DNA of 64,000 bases from Prevotella sp. (GCA_017428925.1 JAFRPY010000010.1:1-64000), one strand, 5' to 3'; shown: positions 9,298-17,954, counted from the first letter of the stretch. The notes: generated from the letters alone by a model not told the origin. Program-made: numbers and translations.

Positions 9298-11394
9298 TTA
9301 TTCAGCCGTTGCCTGCTGATTGGTCAGTTTCCTTACTTCCCGGCCATGGGCTAATCTGTAAATCACCAATATGTTCAGCATGTTTTTCTTAGTCGAAAAG
9401 CTGTCGTAGGAATATTCACGCGTATAGGCAGGCGTGTAAGTGTTTGAGTACGACTGGTAGTCGGCAGCCCATTTCAGTGGCAGCTGATAGTTGATTTGCA
9501 GCAAAAGCTTGTTCTTGCAGAACCTTTTCGCGTAAACCAGCTCCACCCCGTCTTTGTTATAAACGTATGATGTGCTTTGAAGGGTGATTCCCTTTCGGGG
9601 CTGAAACCAATAGACCATCGTGAGGTCTCCCAGTTTGTCGTGCTGGTAAGTCAGTCCGCAACTGGTTCCGAACCAAGATACGCTTTTGCGCTCAGACCCG
9701 TATTTCAGCGCGGTCGTGTTGTATTCGGCATCGAGGTCAATGGTGAGGGCTGCGTTCTTCAGCTGAATCTGATCCTTATAAAATGCCATTAGGAACAATG
9801 AGGAATTCCTCATATTGTCGTAGGTCTGCCATATCATCCCGTCAGTTGTCTTATAAACCGGTTCAATATGATTCGCGTCATGGTTCAGGAAGGCCCAGAG
9901 TCCGAACTTGGAGTAGGAAATGTCTGCAGAGATGTAGTGATTGGCTGTATGTTTTAAACCGCTATTTCCAGAACTTACCGTCAAAGAGTCTAAGGTTCGC
10001 CTTACTGTTGAAAGCTGGACCAATGTCGGGTATGACAGCTGGTAGCGGTAATTCATGCTTGCCGACAATTTGTTGTTCATGGCCGAAAGGCGCAGTTGTG
10101 CGTTGCCTCCCCAGAGGAACTGACGGTCTTTCAGACCGCCAAAACTATGAGTGTGTGAATATTCTGCCACTCCCCCCACGCTACCAGAGATGTTAGGCGT
10201 AAAGCGATGGCTCAGTTTGCCGTAGAATCTGTGATGCATGCTGTTGTAGCTTATTTCTTGCCTGTTCTCAGACAGTCCGTCGGTCAGATTCCTATATAAA
10301 CCTTGAAGGCCAAAATTGAGTCTGTTACTCTTGCCGACATTAATATTGGCATCTGCATTATATTGTAAGACGTTGTATGTGTTATCCGTATTGGTGCTCG
10401 TCTGGTAATTCTGTTCGGAGAAGTTGTAATAGCGGAAGTCATGCTGACGGCTATAAGTGATGTTCGAGTAGAGATTCCACCCCTTGAATTCCCCTCTGTA
10501 ATAAACGCTGAACGCATGATACCTTTTCTGCACGTCATCCCTGCTGTTTCGCTCCACTACCTGCGACGTGTTTTGCGGAATGTTGCTTTTTTCCATCTGA
10601 TAACGGCTGTTCATGTTATTATCCTGCACAACGAAGGAATATTTGAAAGACACAATCTGTTTTTTGTTGATTCTATAGTCCGCGTCAGCCCAGGCATAAT
10701 GAATGTTCTTCTGTGAATACTCTGACGATATTTTATCTTCGAGCGTGTTATAGCGGAGTAAGTTTTGTTCGGTCATGGCTATCCTGACGTTTTTCCATTC
10801 GTCGTTGTGCTTGAAAGAGTAGTTGGCAGAGGCGTCTATGTGCGGACTGGTAAAAGAAAAAAAAGAATATGGTGCCGTCTCGTTTGTGTCCCCAGAGGGA
10901 GCTGCACTGAAGGTTCCTCTCGCAATCCCCTCATAGCCCAACCATTCATTCCTGCTGATCAGATTCACCACCACGTCGTAGTCTTGATAGCGTCCCGTTG
11001 GGTGCTGTGTAATCTCTATTTTATGAAACCTTTTGTTGACCAGCATCCCCACGAAGTCGGCCTCTTTCTCTATTCCGTTAATGAGGAAGCGGATATTGTC
11101 CCGTCCCATATAAGTAAGGCTTCTTGAGGATCTGTTATAGAAGAATCCGGGAATCTTGCCTACCAATTCGTTGGTGTCATACGTGCCATGTCTCATCTCG
11201 TCGGTAATGGTCCATACATCCTTGTCCATGTCGTGCACAACCTTCGACCCCTTCACGACGACGCTGTCCAGTACTTCGCTCCGCCAGATGCTGTCGTTTG
11301 GGATACTGTCAGCCTGTTGTGACTGCTCGTTTGATTGAGCAGCCACAACGAGAGGTAACAACGAGGAGAATATAGAGAATAGAATCTTCTTCAT
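9298..11394 (-). CDS. TonB-dependent receptor-like outer-membrane barrel of the RiPP locus
   Basis: 698 residues: signal peptide (1-19, ending AAQ), a plug-like domain at about 45-150 (VVVKGSKV, NELVGKIPGFFYN, FLINGIEKEADF), then a beta-rich barrel to the C terminus. It resembles the OMP_b-brl_3 receptors. It sits between the precursor genes (12 bases upstream) and the exporter (32 bases downstream), so it is almost certainly part of the same transcript. Export to the cell surface, re-import of a loaded peptide, or self-protection are all possible roles; the sequence does not decide between them. Confidence 0.82.
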   Translation of the reverse strand: MKKILFSIFSSLLPLVVAAQSNEQSQQADSIPNDSIWRSEVLDSVVVKGSKVVHDMDKDVWTITDEMRHGTYDTNELVGKIPGFFYNRSSRSLTYMGRDNIRFLINGIEKEADFVGMLVNKRFHKIEITQHPTGRYQDYDVVVNLISRNEWLGYEGIARGTFSAAPSGDTNETAPYSFFSFTSPHIDASANYSFKHNDEWKNVRIAMTEQNLLRYNTLEDKISSEYSQKNIHYAWADADYRINKKQIVSFKYSFVVQDNNMNSRYQMEKSNIPQNTSQVVERNSRDDVQKRYHAFSVYYRGEFKGWNLYSNITYSRQHDFRYYNFSEQNYQTSTNTDNTYNVLQYNADANINVGKSNRLNFGLQGLYRNLTDGLSENRQEISYNSMHHRFYGKLSHRFTPNISGSVGGVAEYSHTHSFGGLKDRQFLWGGNAQLRLSAMNNKLSASMNYRYQLSYPTLVQLSTVRRTLDSLTVSSGNSGLKHTANHYISADISYSKFGLWAFLNHDANHIEPVYKTTDGMIWQTYDNMRNSSLFLMAFYKDQIQLKNAALTIDLDAEYNTTALKYGSERKSVSWFGTSCGLTYQHDKLGDLTMVYWFQPRKGITLQSTSYVYNKDGVELVYAKRFCKNKLLLQINYQLPLKWAADYQSYSNTYTPAYTREYSYDSFSTKKNMLNILVIYRLAHGREVRKLTNQQATAE

Positions 11395-11406
11395 TATTAT
11401 GGTTAT

Positions 11407-11634
11407 TTATTCCGTTGGAAATCCGCCTTCACATTTTCCTGTGTTATTGCAGTAACCATTAGAGCACCCGTCATTGGTACATACGCCATTAACACAGGAT
11501 AGATTATAACAAAGCACAAAAGTGCAGGAAGAATGAAACCCTATATCGGAAACACTTGCACCTCCAAATACTTCAAGTTTTTGGATTTCTGACAGAATGT
11601 CTAAATTCTTGGGTGTTTTTCTATCCAACATCAT
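11407..11634 (-). CDS. GG-leader RiPP precursor B, seven-Cys repeat core
   Basis: About 75 residues. ATGs at 11640, 11634 and 11631 all overlap the end of precursor A, so translation is probably coupled; 11634 is a guess, and a longer frame opens at 11658. The leader carries LDILSEIQKLEVFGG, nearly identical to that of precursor A, ending in a GG site for the C39 exporter. The core has seven Cys. Counting from 11634 they are at residues 37, 42, 47, 52, 57, 62 and 68: five-residue spacing with one six at the end. Motifs such as CVNGVC and CSNGYC recur. The core differs from A elsewhere, as expected of paralogous precursors. The mature structure is unknown. Confidence 0.85.
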   Translation of the reverse strand: MMLDRKTPKNLDILSEIQKLEVFGGASVSDIGFHSSCTFVLCYNLSCVNGVCTNDGCSNGYCNNTGKCEGGFPTE

Positions 11635-11851
11635 GACCATTTTGGCAAACTCCGTCATTGCAATAACCGTTAGTGCAGTCTAAATTAAAGCAACTGCCGT
11701 TTGTGCATGAGCCGTTTTTACATTTGCCATGTGCACATTCAGTATTATTGCCTTTTGTCGGATTACCTCCGCCTCCCAATACTTCTAATTGTTCCATCTC
11801 GGAAAGTATGTCTAATCCTTCCGTTGACAAAGCTTTCTTTCTTTTTTCCAT
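11621..11851 (-). CDS. GG-leader RiPP precursor A, seven-Cys pentad-repeat core
   Basis: 76 residues. The leader ends in LDILSEMEQLEVLGG with the GG cut site at 26-27. The core has seven Cys at exactly five-residue spacing (39, 44, 49, 54, 59, 64, 69); the units read CxxGx or CxNGx in most copies (CKNGS, CTNGS, CTNGY). It lies 12 bases after the radical SAM gene and overlaps the start of precursor B. The GG leader, exporter and radical SAM/SPASM neighbour match the general plan of Bacteroidales GG-leader natural products. Regular Cys spacing suggests repeated thioether or disulfide links; which one is inference. Confidence 0.88.
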   Translation of the reverse strand: MEKRKKALSTEGLDILSEMEQLEVLGGGGNPTKGNNTECAHGKCKNGSCTNGSCFNLDCTNGYCNDGVCQNGHDVG

Positions 11852-11863
11852 GATTTCATAATT

Positions 11864-13150
11864 TTAATTGTTAGTACTAATATATTGTTCACAATAGTGC
11901 ACTATTTCTTGCCTCCAGTGTAAATCAGGATCAGCAAATCTGCAATAGATATGCTGTCTTTGGGCAAACATGTCATTCCGTTCTTTAGGACATGGTCCAT
12001 AACAAACAGGAAGATACTGGCATGTCCGACAGGCAGATTCGTTATCGGAGAATACGTCATAATGAAGAAAAGCTGGGGATTCTTCCCATTTGATGCTCCC
12101 GTCTTGTGAAATCATTCCTTTAGAACTATCCATTTCTTCATTGTCGCATTTGTCAATTTTTCCATTGGGGAAAGCACAATTGAACTGGAACTTATCAACA
12201 TAGCAAATACTGAAACCGACACCTACAGTAACTCTATATCCTGATTCTCTTGAATTTTTTACCAGATCCTCTATCAACTGTTTATCTACACCCTGTTCAT
12301 CTTGTTGCCATACCTTCATTACGGACAACTGAATATTGTTCCGGATGTTCTCAGGTATATGTTGGTTGAGGTCTTCAATAATAGCGTTTGGCTTCAAGTT
12401 TTCGTTTGTATAGTTATAACGCAGGCATATTTCTGCATTAGGCAGTATCTCATTTATCAAACAGACGTTGTTTAACGTGGAGATATACGCAGACTTGTCC
12501 TTCAGCTTTTTAACGCCATCGTGGTATTCTTTTGTTCCGTCAATGGTGATTTGGAAAAAAGTAAAATCCAGATCTCGCATTTTCTCCAGATAGTCTCTTG
12601 AAAGAAGAGTGCCGTTGGTTGTAATAGATGCTTGAAACGAAAGATTTAGTTTTTTACATATTTCTTTTGCAAAAAAAGTTATGTCTTGAACACATTCAAA
12701 ATTAAGCATGGGTTCTCCCCCAAACCACGAAAGATGGAATCCTTCCAAATCATGATGAGATAAATACCATTCAATATGCTTCTTTATTTTAGCCACATCT
12801 ATTTCTGACAGCGTCACATTGCGGTGATGCTGAGTGCAATACCAACAGCGGACATTGCACTGATAGGTTGGTAATATCATAAGATGATAGAAACTGCTGT
12901 TCCTCATCTGTTCATATTGCTTTCGGACAGTATCCAATTCGTCTGTATCATTGTTTACGATAAATCCTTCTTCTGTCATTTGATTCATAAAAGGAGCATA
13001 CGTTTCTTGATAATCGTCGGGAGAAGACAATATCTTCAAGAAATAGTCCTTATTGTGGTCGCTTACACGGAAAAAACGCTTTGTAACACCATTGAAGATA
13101 ATGTAATCGTCTTCGTAAGGCAGGCATATATTGTATTTGCTTGCTTTCAT
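11864..13150 (-). CDS. Radical SAM/SPASM peptide maturase
   Basis: 428 residues. An N-terminal region (1-90) has a winged-helix-like, peptide-recognition character. The radical SAM core carries Cys98, Cys102 and Cys105 (CNVRCWYC) for the SAM-binding 4Fe-4S cluster, with WFGGEP downstream. A Cys-rich SPASM region follows (CAFPNG, CDNEE, CRTCQYLPVCYGPC, then YCRF near 405), which would hold auxiliary clusters. It is 12 bases upstream of the Cys-repeat precursors, so they are the likely substrates. Similar Bacteroidales maturases pair with GG-leader peptides. The modification may be thioether or carbon-carbon cross-linking; the choice cannot be made from sequence. Confidence 0.92.
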   Translation of the reverse strand: MKASKYNICLPYEDDYIIFNGVTKRFFRVSDHNKDYFLKILSSPDDYQETYAPFMNQMTEEGFIVNNDTDELDTVRKQYEQMRNSSFYHLMILPTYQCNVRCWYCTQHHRNVTLSEIDVAKIKKHIEWYLSHHDLEGFHLSWFGGEPMLNFECVQDITFFAKEICKKLNLSFQASITTNGTLLSRDYLEKMRDLDFTFFQITIDGTKEYHDGVKKLKDKSAYISTLNNVCLINEILPNAEICLRYNYTNENLKPNAIIEDLNQHIPENIRNNIQLSVMKVWQQDEQGVDKQLIEDLVKNSRESGYRVTVGVGFSICYVDKFQFNCAFPNGKIDKCDNEEMDSSKGMISQDGSIKWEESPAFLHYDVFSDNESACRTCQYLPVCYGPCPKERNDMFAQRQHIYCRFADPDLHWRQEIVHYCEQYISTNN

Positions 13151-13162
13151 TTTTATAAAAGG

Positions 13163-13261
13163 TTAATAGAAGAACGAACCTGAATATATGTGGCCATTAC
13201 TGCCATTGGCGATTTCAAGATAATTGGCATTCCCCAAGAATATAAATTGTAGATAATCACC
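13163..13261 (-). pseudogene. Possible remnant of a second DUF3244-like domain
   Basis: Between the DUF3244-like gene and the radical SAM gene, a 32-codon open frame has no usable start. It reads GDYLQFIFLGN and ends in SGSFFY, like the last beta strands of DUF3244 proteins (compare GEYAVYIKIG in the intact neighbour). A TAG comes just before it. It is probably a decayed paralogue; short length makes this uncertain. Confidence 0.3.
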
Positions 13262-13290
13262 CTATGCGTCTCCTTTTGTTATTAGTTTAT

Positions 13291-13641
13291 TCATATCGTT
13301 ATTTCATACGCTAAAATGGTGTTTTCACCTATTTTAATATAAACAGCATACTCGCCTGTACCGAAAGCTAACAGGGGATAATAGAATGTGGAACCCACCC
13401 CAATATTCTCCAATCGTTCATCGCTAACCAGACTTCCGTCTTTATAAATTTGAATGTTGGCCGTTGTTATTACGCGTGTGAAACCAATAGACAAGACTCC
13501 AGTCAAATCATTGAAAGAGATGTTCCATGCTATTGATGGAGGTATAAGGTGTGGACCGTCATGGCCGTTTGTTTGCGCATGCCCGCCGATGGGGTAAAGT
13601 GCAAACGTACACATAGCAATTATAAAAAGGATTTTTTTCAT
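13291..13641 (-). CDS. Small secreted DUF3244-like protein
   Basis: 116 residues with a signal peptide (1-22, ending HAQ) and a compact beta-sandwich-like remainder. The phrases ISFNDLTGVLSIGF and GTGEYAVYIKIG fit the DUF3244 family, small exported proteins of unknown function in Bacteroidota. It is the first gene on the RiPP side of the divergent region and precedes the maturase by 140 bases. The second regulator locus in this window also starts with a DUF3244-like gene (39684-40043), which suggests a functional link with the TPR-HTH regulators. No catalytic motif is visible. Confidence 0.7.
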   Translation of the reverse strand: MKKILFIIAMCTFALYPIGGHAQTNGHDGPHLIPPSIAWNISFNDLTGVLSIGFTRVITTANIQIYKDGSLVSDERLENIGVGSTFYYPLLAFGTGEYAVYIKIGENTILAYEITI

Positions 13642-13826
13642 ATATAAAATGTCTCTTTAGTTAAACGTTTTGTATGCGAATTTAAAGAGAATTTGGGGAT
13701 GCAGCAAATATTATCCAAACAAAATATAATTGTGTGTTACAATAGCGTTTTTGCTAAATCATTGGCAATAAAAGTATTACAAAATTATATTTGTAAATAA
13801 TAGACTGATATTGTAACAAAGAAAAG

Positions 13827-13857
13827 TTGCATGTTTGATAGAAATGTGATATTTTTG
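13827..13857 (+). promoter_or_regulatory. Promoter of the TPR-HTH regulator
   Basis: TTG at 13827-13829, a 20-base spacer, then TATTTTTG at 13850-13857, matching the Bacteroidota housekeeping pattern. It lies 26 bases before the regulator's ATG, in the divergent region facing the RiPP operon. Confidence 0.55.
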
Positions 13858-13883
13858 CACTTGAAACTACATTCTTTATTGAA

Positions 13884-15503
13884 ATGAAATTGATCGTATA
13901 TACATCTTTATTTGTTTTTTTATTTGCAGGTTGTAGCCAGCAACGAACGGTATATTCAGAACTTGCAGAAATCGATCAGCTTTTAATTGCAGAGCAAACG
14001 GATTCGGCCTTAAAGAAGCTTCCTATGATTGATGTAAGGAATCTAAATGAAGAATTGTCTGCCTATTACTATTTGCTTGAAACACAATGCCAATACAAGC
14101 TATATATGCCTATCCGCTCAGATTCCGTTATAAACATAGCGGAAACGTATTACAGAAAAACAGGTGATGAAGAGAAACTTGCCCGTTCACTTTTTTACAG
14201 AAGCTGTGTTCTTTCTGACATTGGGAAAAAAGCAGAGGCCCTGCAATGCTTGAAGCAAGCCGAAGTCTTGATCCAGAAACTATCCGAGGATTATTTGTCG
14301 CATAATGTGTATTATCAGTTAGCCTCTCTCAATTCATATTACCAAGAATACCAGCTGGCATTGGAAAATATAAAGAAGGCGATCTTTTATGCTTCAAAAG
14401 CGAACAGGGTACTATATCTTGCCTACGACTACGAAAAGGCTGCTGTTTATTACGACCATTTTGGGTTATCCGACAGCAGTTCTTCTTATATCCGCAAGTG
14501 CATTTCACTAATTAATTTGATTCCAGAAAAGCCAGCTTCGAATCGTGCCCGATTATTCGGGAACGTGGGTGCTTTGTATTGTTCGATAGACAAAGATTCT
14601 GCAAAATTCTTTTTAGAGAAATCCTTCGAATTAGATCCTCAAGGAAATGTGTGTACGGCTCTTGCTGAATTATTCTTGGAAGAAAAAGATACTTCCAAAG
14701 CAATTAGTATACTGGAAGAGGGCATAAAGGTGAGCGACTATCTCGGATTTAAAGAAAAGAATTTGTTGAAACTTAGTGACATTATGCGAATGAAGGGCAA
14801 TTTCCGTCAAGCTGACGAATTAACATTAGCAGCAAATGTCCTGAAAGACTCATTAGCCAACAGGTTTCATGTGGAAAACGTCAAGGCACAGCAAATAGAA
14901 TTTGACAGAAGAGTTGAGCAAAAACAAGCAGAAAAAGCGAAATGGTGGCTGGATGTGAGTGTTTGCTTTTTAGCAGTGGTGATTTTTATGATGGCATGGG
15001 TCTATTTCAGAAAGAAGAAAAAGACCTCGTTGGCTTTGAAAGAAAAGGGGAAACTTATTGAAGAACTGCGTGAAGACCGAAATGATGCAAACAAGAAACT
15101 AAAGGCAACCCAAGACAAGATGAACTCTATGAAGCTTGACTTGCAGGAACATGAGCGAAAAATACGCTCATACGACCGTGAACGGAAAAAGCGTGAACTG
15201 TCGTTAGAACATGGATGCATTCTGCTGGAGTCACTCCTGAACCAGGGAAACATTGCATTATGGAATCATCAAGACTACGAAGACTTTACAAGTTACTATC
15301 GCATAACTAACAGCAAATTTGCAAAAGAAATTGATGAAGAATATACGGATTTGTCTCCCAATCAGAATGTGCTCGTCATTTTGGAACATATAGGCATGAG
15401 CGACGGTGATATTATGCGAGCCATGAATCTGGCCAATGGTGCCCTCCGGACATTGCGATCGCGGCTGAAACAACGCAGGTTGGATGGTAAGACTAATTCT
15501 TGA
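13884..15503 (+). CDS. TPR lipoprotein-type membrane regulator with C-terminal HTH
   Basis: 539 residues. It begins with a lipoprotein-like signal (FLFAGCSQQ, Cys17), followed by TPR-like helices to about 350, one membrane segment (about 357-374, VCFLAVVIFMMAWVYF), a basic coiled coil (375-440), and a C-terminal helical segment with helix-turn-helix character (GMSDGDIMRAMNLANGA). This architecture could sense peptides or envelope state outside and act on DNA inside. It is divergent from the RiPP operon and is therefore its likely regulator. The gene at 40191-41915 has the same plan. DNA binding is inferred from the C-terminal segment only. Confidence 0.7.
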   Translation: MKLIVYTSLFVFLFAGCSQQRTVYSELAEIDQLLIAEQTDSALKKLPMIDVRNLNEELSAYYYLLETQCQYKLYMPIRSDSVINIAETYYRKTGDEEKLARSLFYRSCVLSDIGKKAEALQCLKQAEVLIQKLSEDYLSHNVYYQLASLNSYYQEYQLALENIKKAIFYASKANRVLYLAYDYEKAAVYYDHFGLSDSSSSYIRKCISLINLIPEKPASNRARLFGNVGALYCSIDKDSAKFFLEKSFELDPQGNVCTALAELFLEEKDTSKAISILEEGIKVSDYLGFKEKNLLKLSDIMRMKGNFRQADELTLAANVLKDSLANRFHVENVKAQQIEFDRRVEQKQAEKAKWWLDVSVCFLAVVIFMMAWVYFRKKKKTSLALKEKGKLIEELREDRNDANKKLKATQDKMNSMKLDLQEHERKIRSYDRERKKRELSLEHGCILLESLLNQGNIALWNHQDYEDFTSYYRITNSKFAKEIDEEYTDLSPNQNVLVILEHIGMSDGDIMRAMNLANGALRTLRSRLKQRRLDGKTNS

Positions 15504-15839
15504 AAATGAGAGAATGAGAAAAAGAGAAATAGGGCTAAATGTTAACGGAATTATTACATTCGTATTAAAAGCTGTTAACGCAAACAGTTAAAGTTGGGTT
15601 TTAAGGAAATAGTGCTAAAATACACTATTACAGGGTGTAAGGGGATTTTTCGACGGAAAAATCGGACGTTTGGACTAATCGAAAAAGATGTAAACCCGCT
15701 TTTATGCCCGCCATTATTTTTGTACCTTTGCATAAGTTTTAGCTGCGCTCGGCAATTTGAAATCAAAATTTCATAGCGCTCGCTGGCAAAACCTTTGCAT
15801 TACAATCAAGAATTTTTGGATTCTTCTAACCCCAAACTT
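15504..15839 (+). other. Intergenic region with promoter-like repeat element
   Basis: No gene seen. Contents: A/G-rich short repeats just after the regulator, a small hairpin around 15644-15663 (GATTTTTC facing GGAAAAATC), a TACCTTTG -7 box at 15723-15730, and a stretch with two GCGCTCG words (15745 onward and about 15775) ending in AACCTTTG at 15790-15797. A similar arrangement occurs at 18169-18260. Confidence 0.5.
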
Positions 15840-16403
15840 ATGAGAAAAAAGGTTTTAATTTTTGCAGTTTTACTGCTTATGACTGGTGTTTCTGCCACTG
15901 ACGCACGTAAACGCAAAGAACAGAAAAAAGAAAATACGGTACTGACAAGTGAACGGCATGAAATCGACAATTTCGATTTCCTGTACAACGATACACAATA
16001 CGACGGTGGTAACGCTTCATTCACCGAGAACCTCCTGGATGAGGCTTTCTCGCATATCGGCACGCGCTATCGTCATGGAGCCAAAGGTCCTTCGGCTTTC
16101 GACTGCTCAGGTTTCACCAGCTATGTCTATCGTCAGATGGGCATCACGCTGAGTCCTTCCTCTCGCGACCAGTATGCCAGCAACCATCCTGTCAGTCGTC
16201 GCGACTTGCAGAGCGGCGATCTGGTGTTCTTCACGGGACGTAATGCTCGTGGCGGCGTGGGTCATGTGGGAATCGTGGTCGATGTGAATGCCGACGGCAC
16301 TTTCACGTTCATCCATGCTTCTACGAGCAAGGGCGTACGCGTGAGCCAGTCCACCGAGAGCTATTATATCAACCGCTATGTGGGGGCTCGCCGTGTGATG
16401 TAG
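15840..16403 (+). CDS. NlpC/P60 family cell-wall endopeptidase
   Basis: 187 residues from the ATG at 15840, chosen because it starts a clean signal peptide (MRKKVLIFAVLLLM); the frame opens 45 bases earlier. The C-terminal 120 residues are an NlpC/P60 cysteine peptidase: Cys in FDCSGFTSYVYR, His in GGVGHVGIVV, and a third polar His in FIHAS. The enzyme would cut gamma-D-Glu-diaminopimelate bonds in peptidoglycan stem peptides in the periplasm. A short basic linker (RKRKEQKKEN) separates signal and domain. It stands alone, followed by a palindromic repeat and the CapA-like gene. Confidence 0.92.
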   Translation: MRKKVLIFAVLLLMTGVSATDARKRKEQKKENTVLTSERHEIDNFDFLYNDTQYDGGNASFTENLLDEAFSHIGTRYRHGAKGPSAFDCSGFTSYVYRQMGITLSPSSRDQYASNHPVSRRDLQSGDLVFFTGRNARGGVGHVGIVVDVNADGTFTFIHASTSKGVRVSQSTESYYINRYVGARRVM

Positions 16404-16405
16404 GG

Positions 16406-16434
16406 CCCACCCCAACCCTCCCAAAGGGAGGGGG
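16406..16434. repeat. Dispersed G/C-run palindromic repeat, copy 1
   Basis: CCACCCC-AACCCTCCC-AAA-GGGAGGGG, an inverted repeat of CCCTCCC with a C-rich arm. It is the same family as the copies near 25.8, 55.06 and 56.74 kb, here reading in the reverse orientation relative to the last two. It begins right after a stop codon. Confidence 0.75.
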
Positions 16435-16462
16435 AATGAGGATTCTTTAAATTAGTTACATA

Positions 16463-17521
16463 ATGAATTTTAAAAAGATACACAGTTTCATTATTTGCCT
16501 ACTGATAAATGCTGGCTTCTCGATGCCAGCATTTGCTGTCTCTGGCGCAAATGACGACACGATGACCTTCGCCTTTGTTGGCGATGTGATGATGGGCAGA
16601 ACGTTCCCTTCGGTACAGTTGCCTGAAAAGGACGGTGCCTTGCTTTTCAGCGATGCCAAACCCATTTTGAGAAGAGCCGACCTGGCCTTGGGCAACTTGG
16701 AAGGTGCTCTCTGCGAAGGTGGAACGAGCACGAAGGGCACAGGCCCCAATAGTTACGCCTTCCGCACTCCTCCCCGCTATGCCAAATGGCTTAAGGATGC
16801 GGGCTTCGACTTTATGAGCATGGCCAACAACCATTCACGCGACTTCGGACAGACGGGCATTGAGCAGACCGAGCAGGCCCTGCGCGAACAAGGGATTGCC
16901 TTTGCCGGAGTGGCAGGCCGCGTGGAATATACGGTGGTGACCTGCAAGGGAAAGAAAATCGGTATTTGTGCCTTCGGACATAACCAGTACACGGTGAAGC
17001 ATCTCGACCTGAACAAGGTGGAGCAGGTGCTCAAGGCGCTTCGTGCACAGACGGATTTCATCATCGTCTCGTTTCATGGTGGTGCCGAAGGCCGCTCGAA
17101 GAACCATCTGCCCAACGGGACTGAGACCTTCCTCGGCGAGAATCGCGGCAACCTGCGCCAACTTGCTCACTTTTGCATCGACAATGGTGCCGACATCGTT
17201 TATGGTCACGGCCCGCATGTGTTGCGTTGTGTGGAAGTCTATAAAGGCCGCTTCATTGCCTATAGCCTCGGCAATTTCTGCACGCCCTATGGTGTTTCGC
17301 TGACGGGTATCTCTGGCTATGCTCCATTGGTGGAAATCAAGACCGACGGCAGCGGGCGCTTCATCAGCGGCCAGATCCATCCGTTTATCCAGCGTCCGGG
17401 CGTTGGTCCACGGGCCGACAAGAGCAATGCGGTGGTGAAGGAGATGATGACGCTCACACAGCAGGACATTCCCAACAACCCCATCAAGATTGACGTATCG
17501 GGAAAGATTTTGCTGAAATAA
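16463..17521 (+). CDS. CapA family metallophosphatase-like protein
   Basis: 352 residues with a signal peptide (1-25, ending AFA). The fold is the PGA-synthesis CapA type of calcineurin-like phosphoesterase: FVGDVMMGR (about 38-46), GNLEGAL, MANNHSRDFG, FHGGAE and YGHGPHVLR supply the metal-binding Asp, Asn and His residues, and SLGNF is typical of the family. Members are linked to polyglutamate or other polymer handling at the cell surface, but no capB or capC genes are here, so the substrate is unknown. It ends 20 bases before a strong hairpin shared with the convergent L19 gene. Confidence 0.88.
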   Translation: MNFKKIHSFIICLLINAGFSMPAFAVSGANDDTMTFAFVGDVMMGRTFPSVQLPEKDGALLFSDAKPILRRADLALGNLEGALCEGGTSTKGTGPNSYAFRTPPRYAKWLKDAGFDFMSMANNHSRDFGQTGIEQTEQALREQGIAFAGVAGRVEYTVVTCKGKKIGICAFGHNQYTVKHLDLNKVEQVLKALRAQTDFIIVSFHGGAEGRSKNHLPNGTETFLGENRGNLRQLAHFCIDNGADIVYGHGPHVLRCVEVYKGRFIAYSLGNFCTPYGVSLTGISGYAPLVEIKTDGSGRFISGQIHPFIQRPGVGPRADKSNAVVKEMMTLTQQDIPNNPIKIDVSGKILLK

Positions 17522-17541
17522 ACGGAAAACTGGGAGAAACA

Positions 17542-17576
17542 AAAAAGAGGCACTCACAAGTGAAGTGCCTCTTTTT
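17542..17576. terminator. Bidirectional rho-independent terminator (capA-like/rplS)
   Basis: A 13-base perfect stem (A5-GAGGCACT facing AGTGCCTC-T5) with a nine-base loop between convergent genes. It has an A run on one side and a T run on the other, so it works in both directions. Confidence 0.92.
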
Positions 17577-17594
17577 ATGCCTTTTCGGAAGGAA

Positions 17595-17954
17595 TTACTC
17601 CTTGACGATGGTTCTCTTCTCAGCTATACGAGCCTTCTTACCCGTGAGCTTGCGCAGGTAGTAAAGCTTGGCGCGACGCACCTTACCACGCTTGTTCACC
17701 TCGATTGAATCGATAGCGGGCGACTCGATGGGGAAAATACGCTCAACACCTACAGTACCTGACATCTTTCGAACGGTGAAACGACGCTTGTCACCATGAC
17801 CGCAAATCTTGATGCAGACACCACGGTAGAGCTGGATACGCTCTTTAGAACCTTCAACGATTTTGTAAGCGACAGTTACAGTGTCACCAGCCTTGAACTC
17901 GGGGAACTGCTTGCCGGTTGCAAATGCTTCTTCAGCAACTTTAATTAAATCCAT
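17595..17954 (-). CDS. rplS: 50S ribosomal protein L19
   Basis: 119 residues matching bacterial L19 over its whole length ([43 protein letters not shown]). L19 sits at the interface of the 30S and 50S subunits. It stands alone rather than next to rpsP-rimM-trmD. A TAATTTTG -7-like box lies at 18044-18051 upstream, leaving a leader of about 80 bases. Confidence 0.98.
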   Translation of the reverse strand: MDLIKVAEEAFATGKQFPEFKAGDTVTVAYKIVEGSKERIQLYRGVCIKICGHGDKRRFTVRKMSGTVGVERIFPIESPAIDSIEVNKRGKVRRAKLYYLRKLTGKKARIAEKRTIVKE

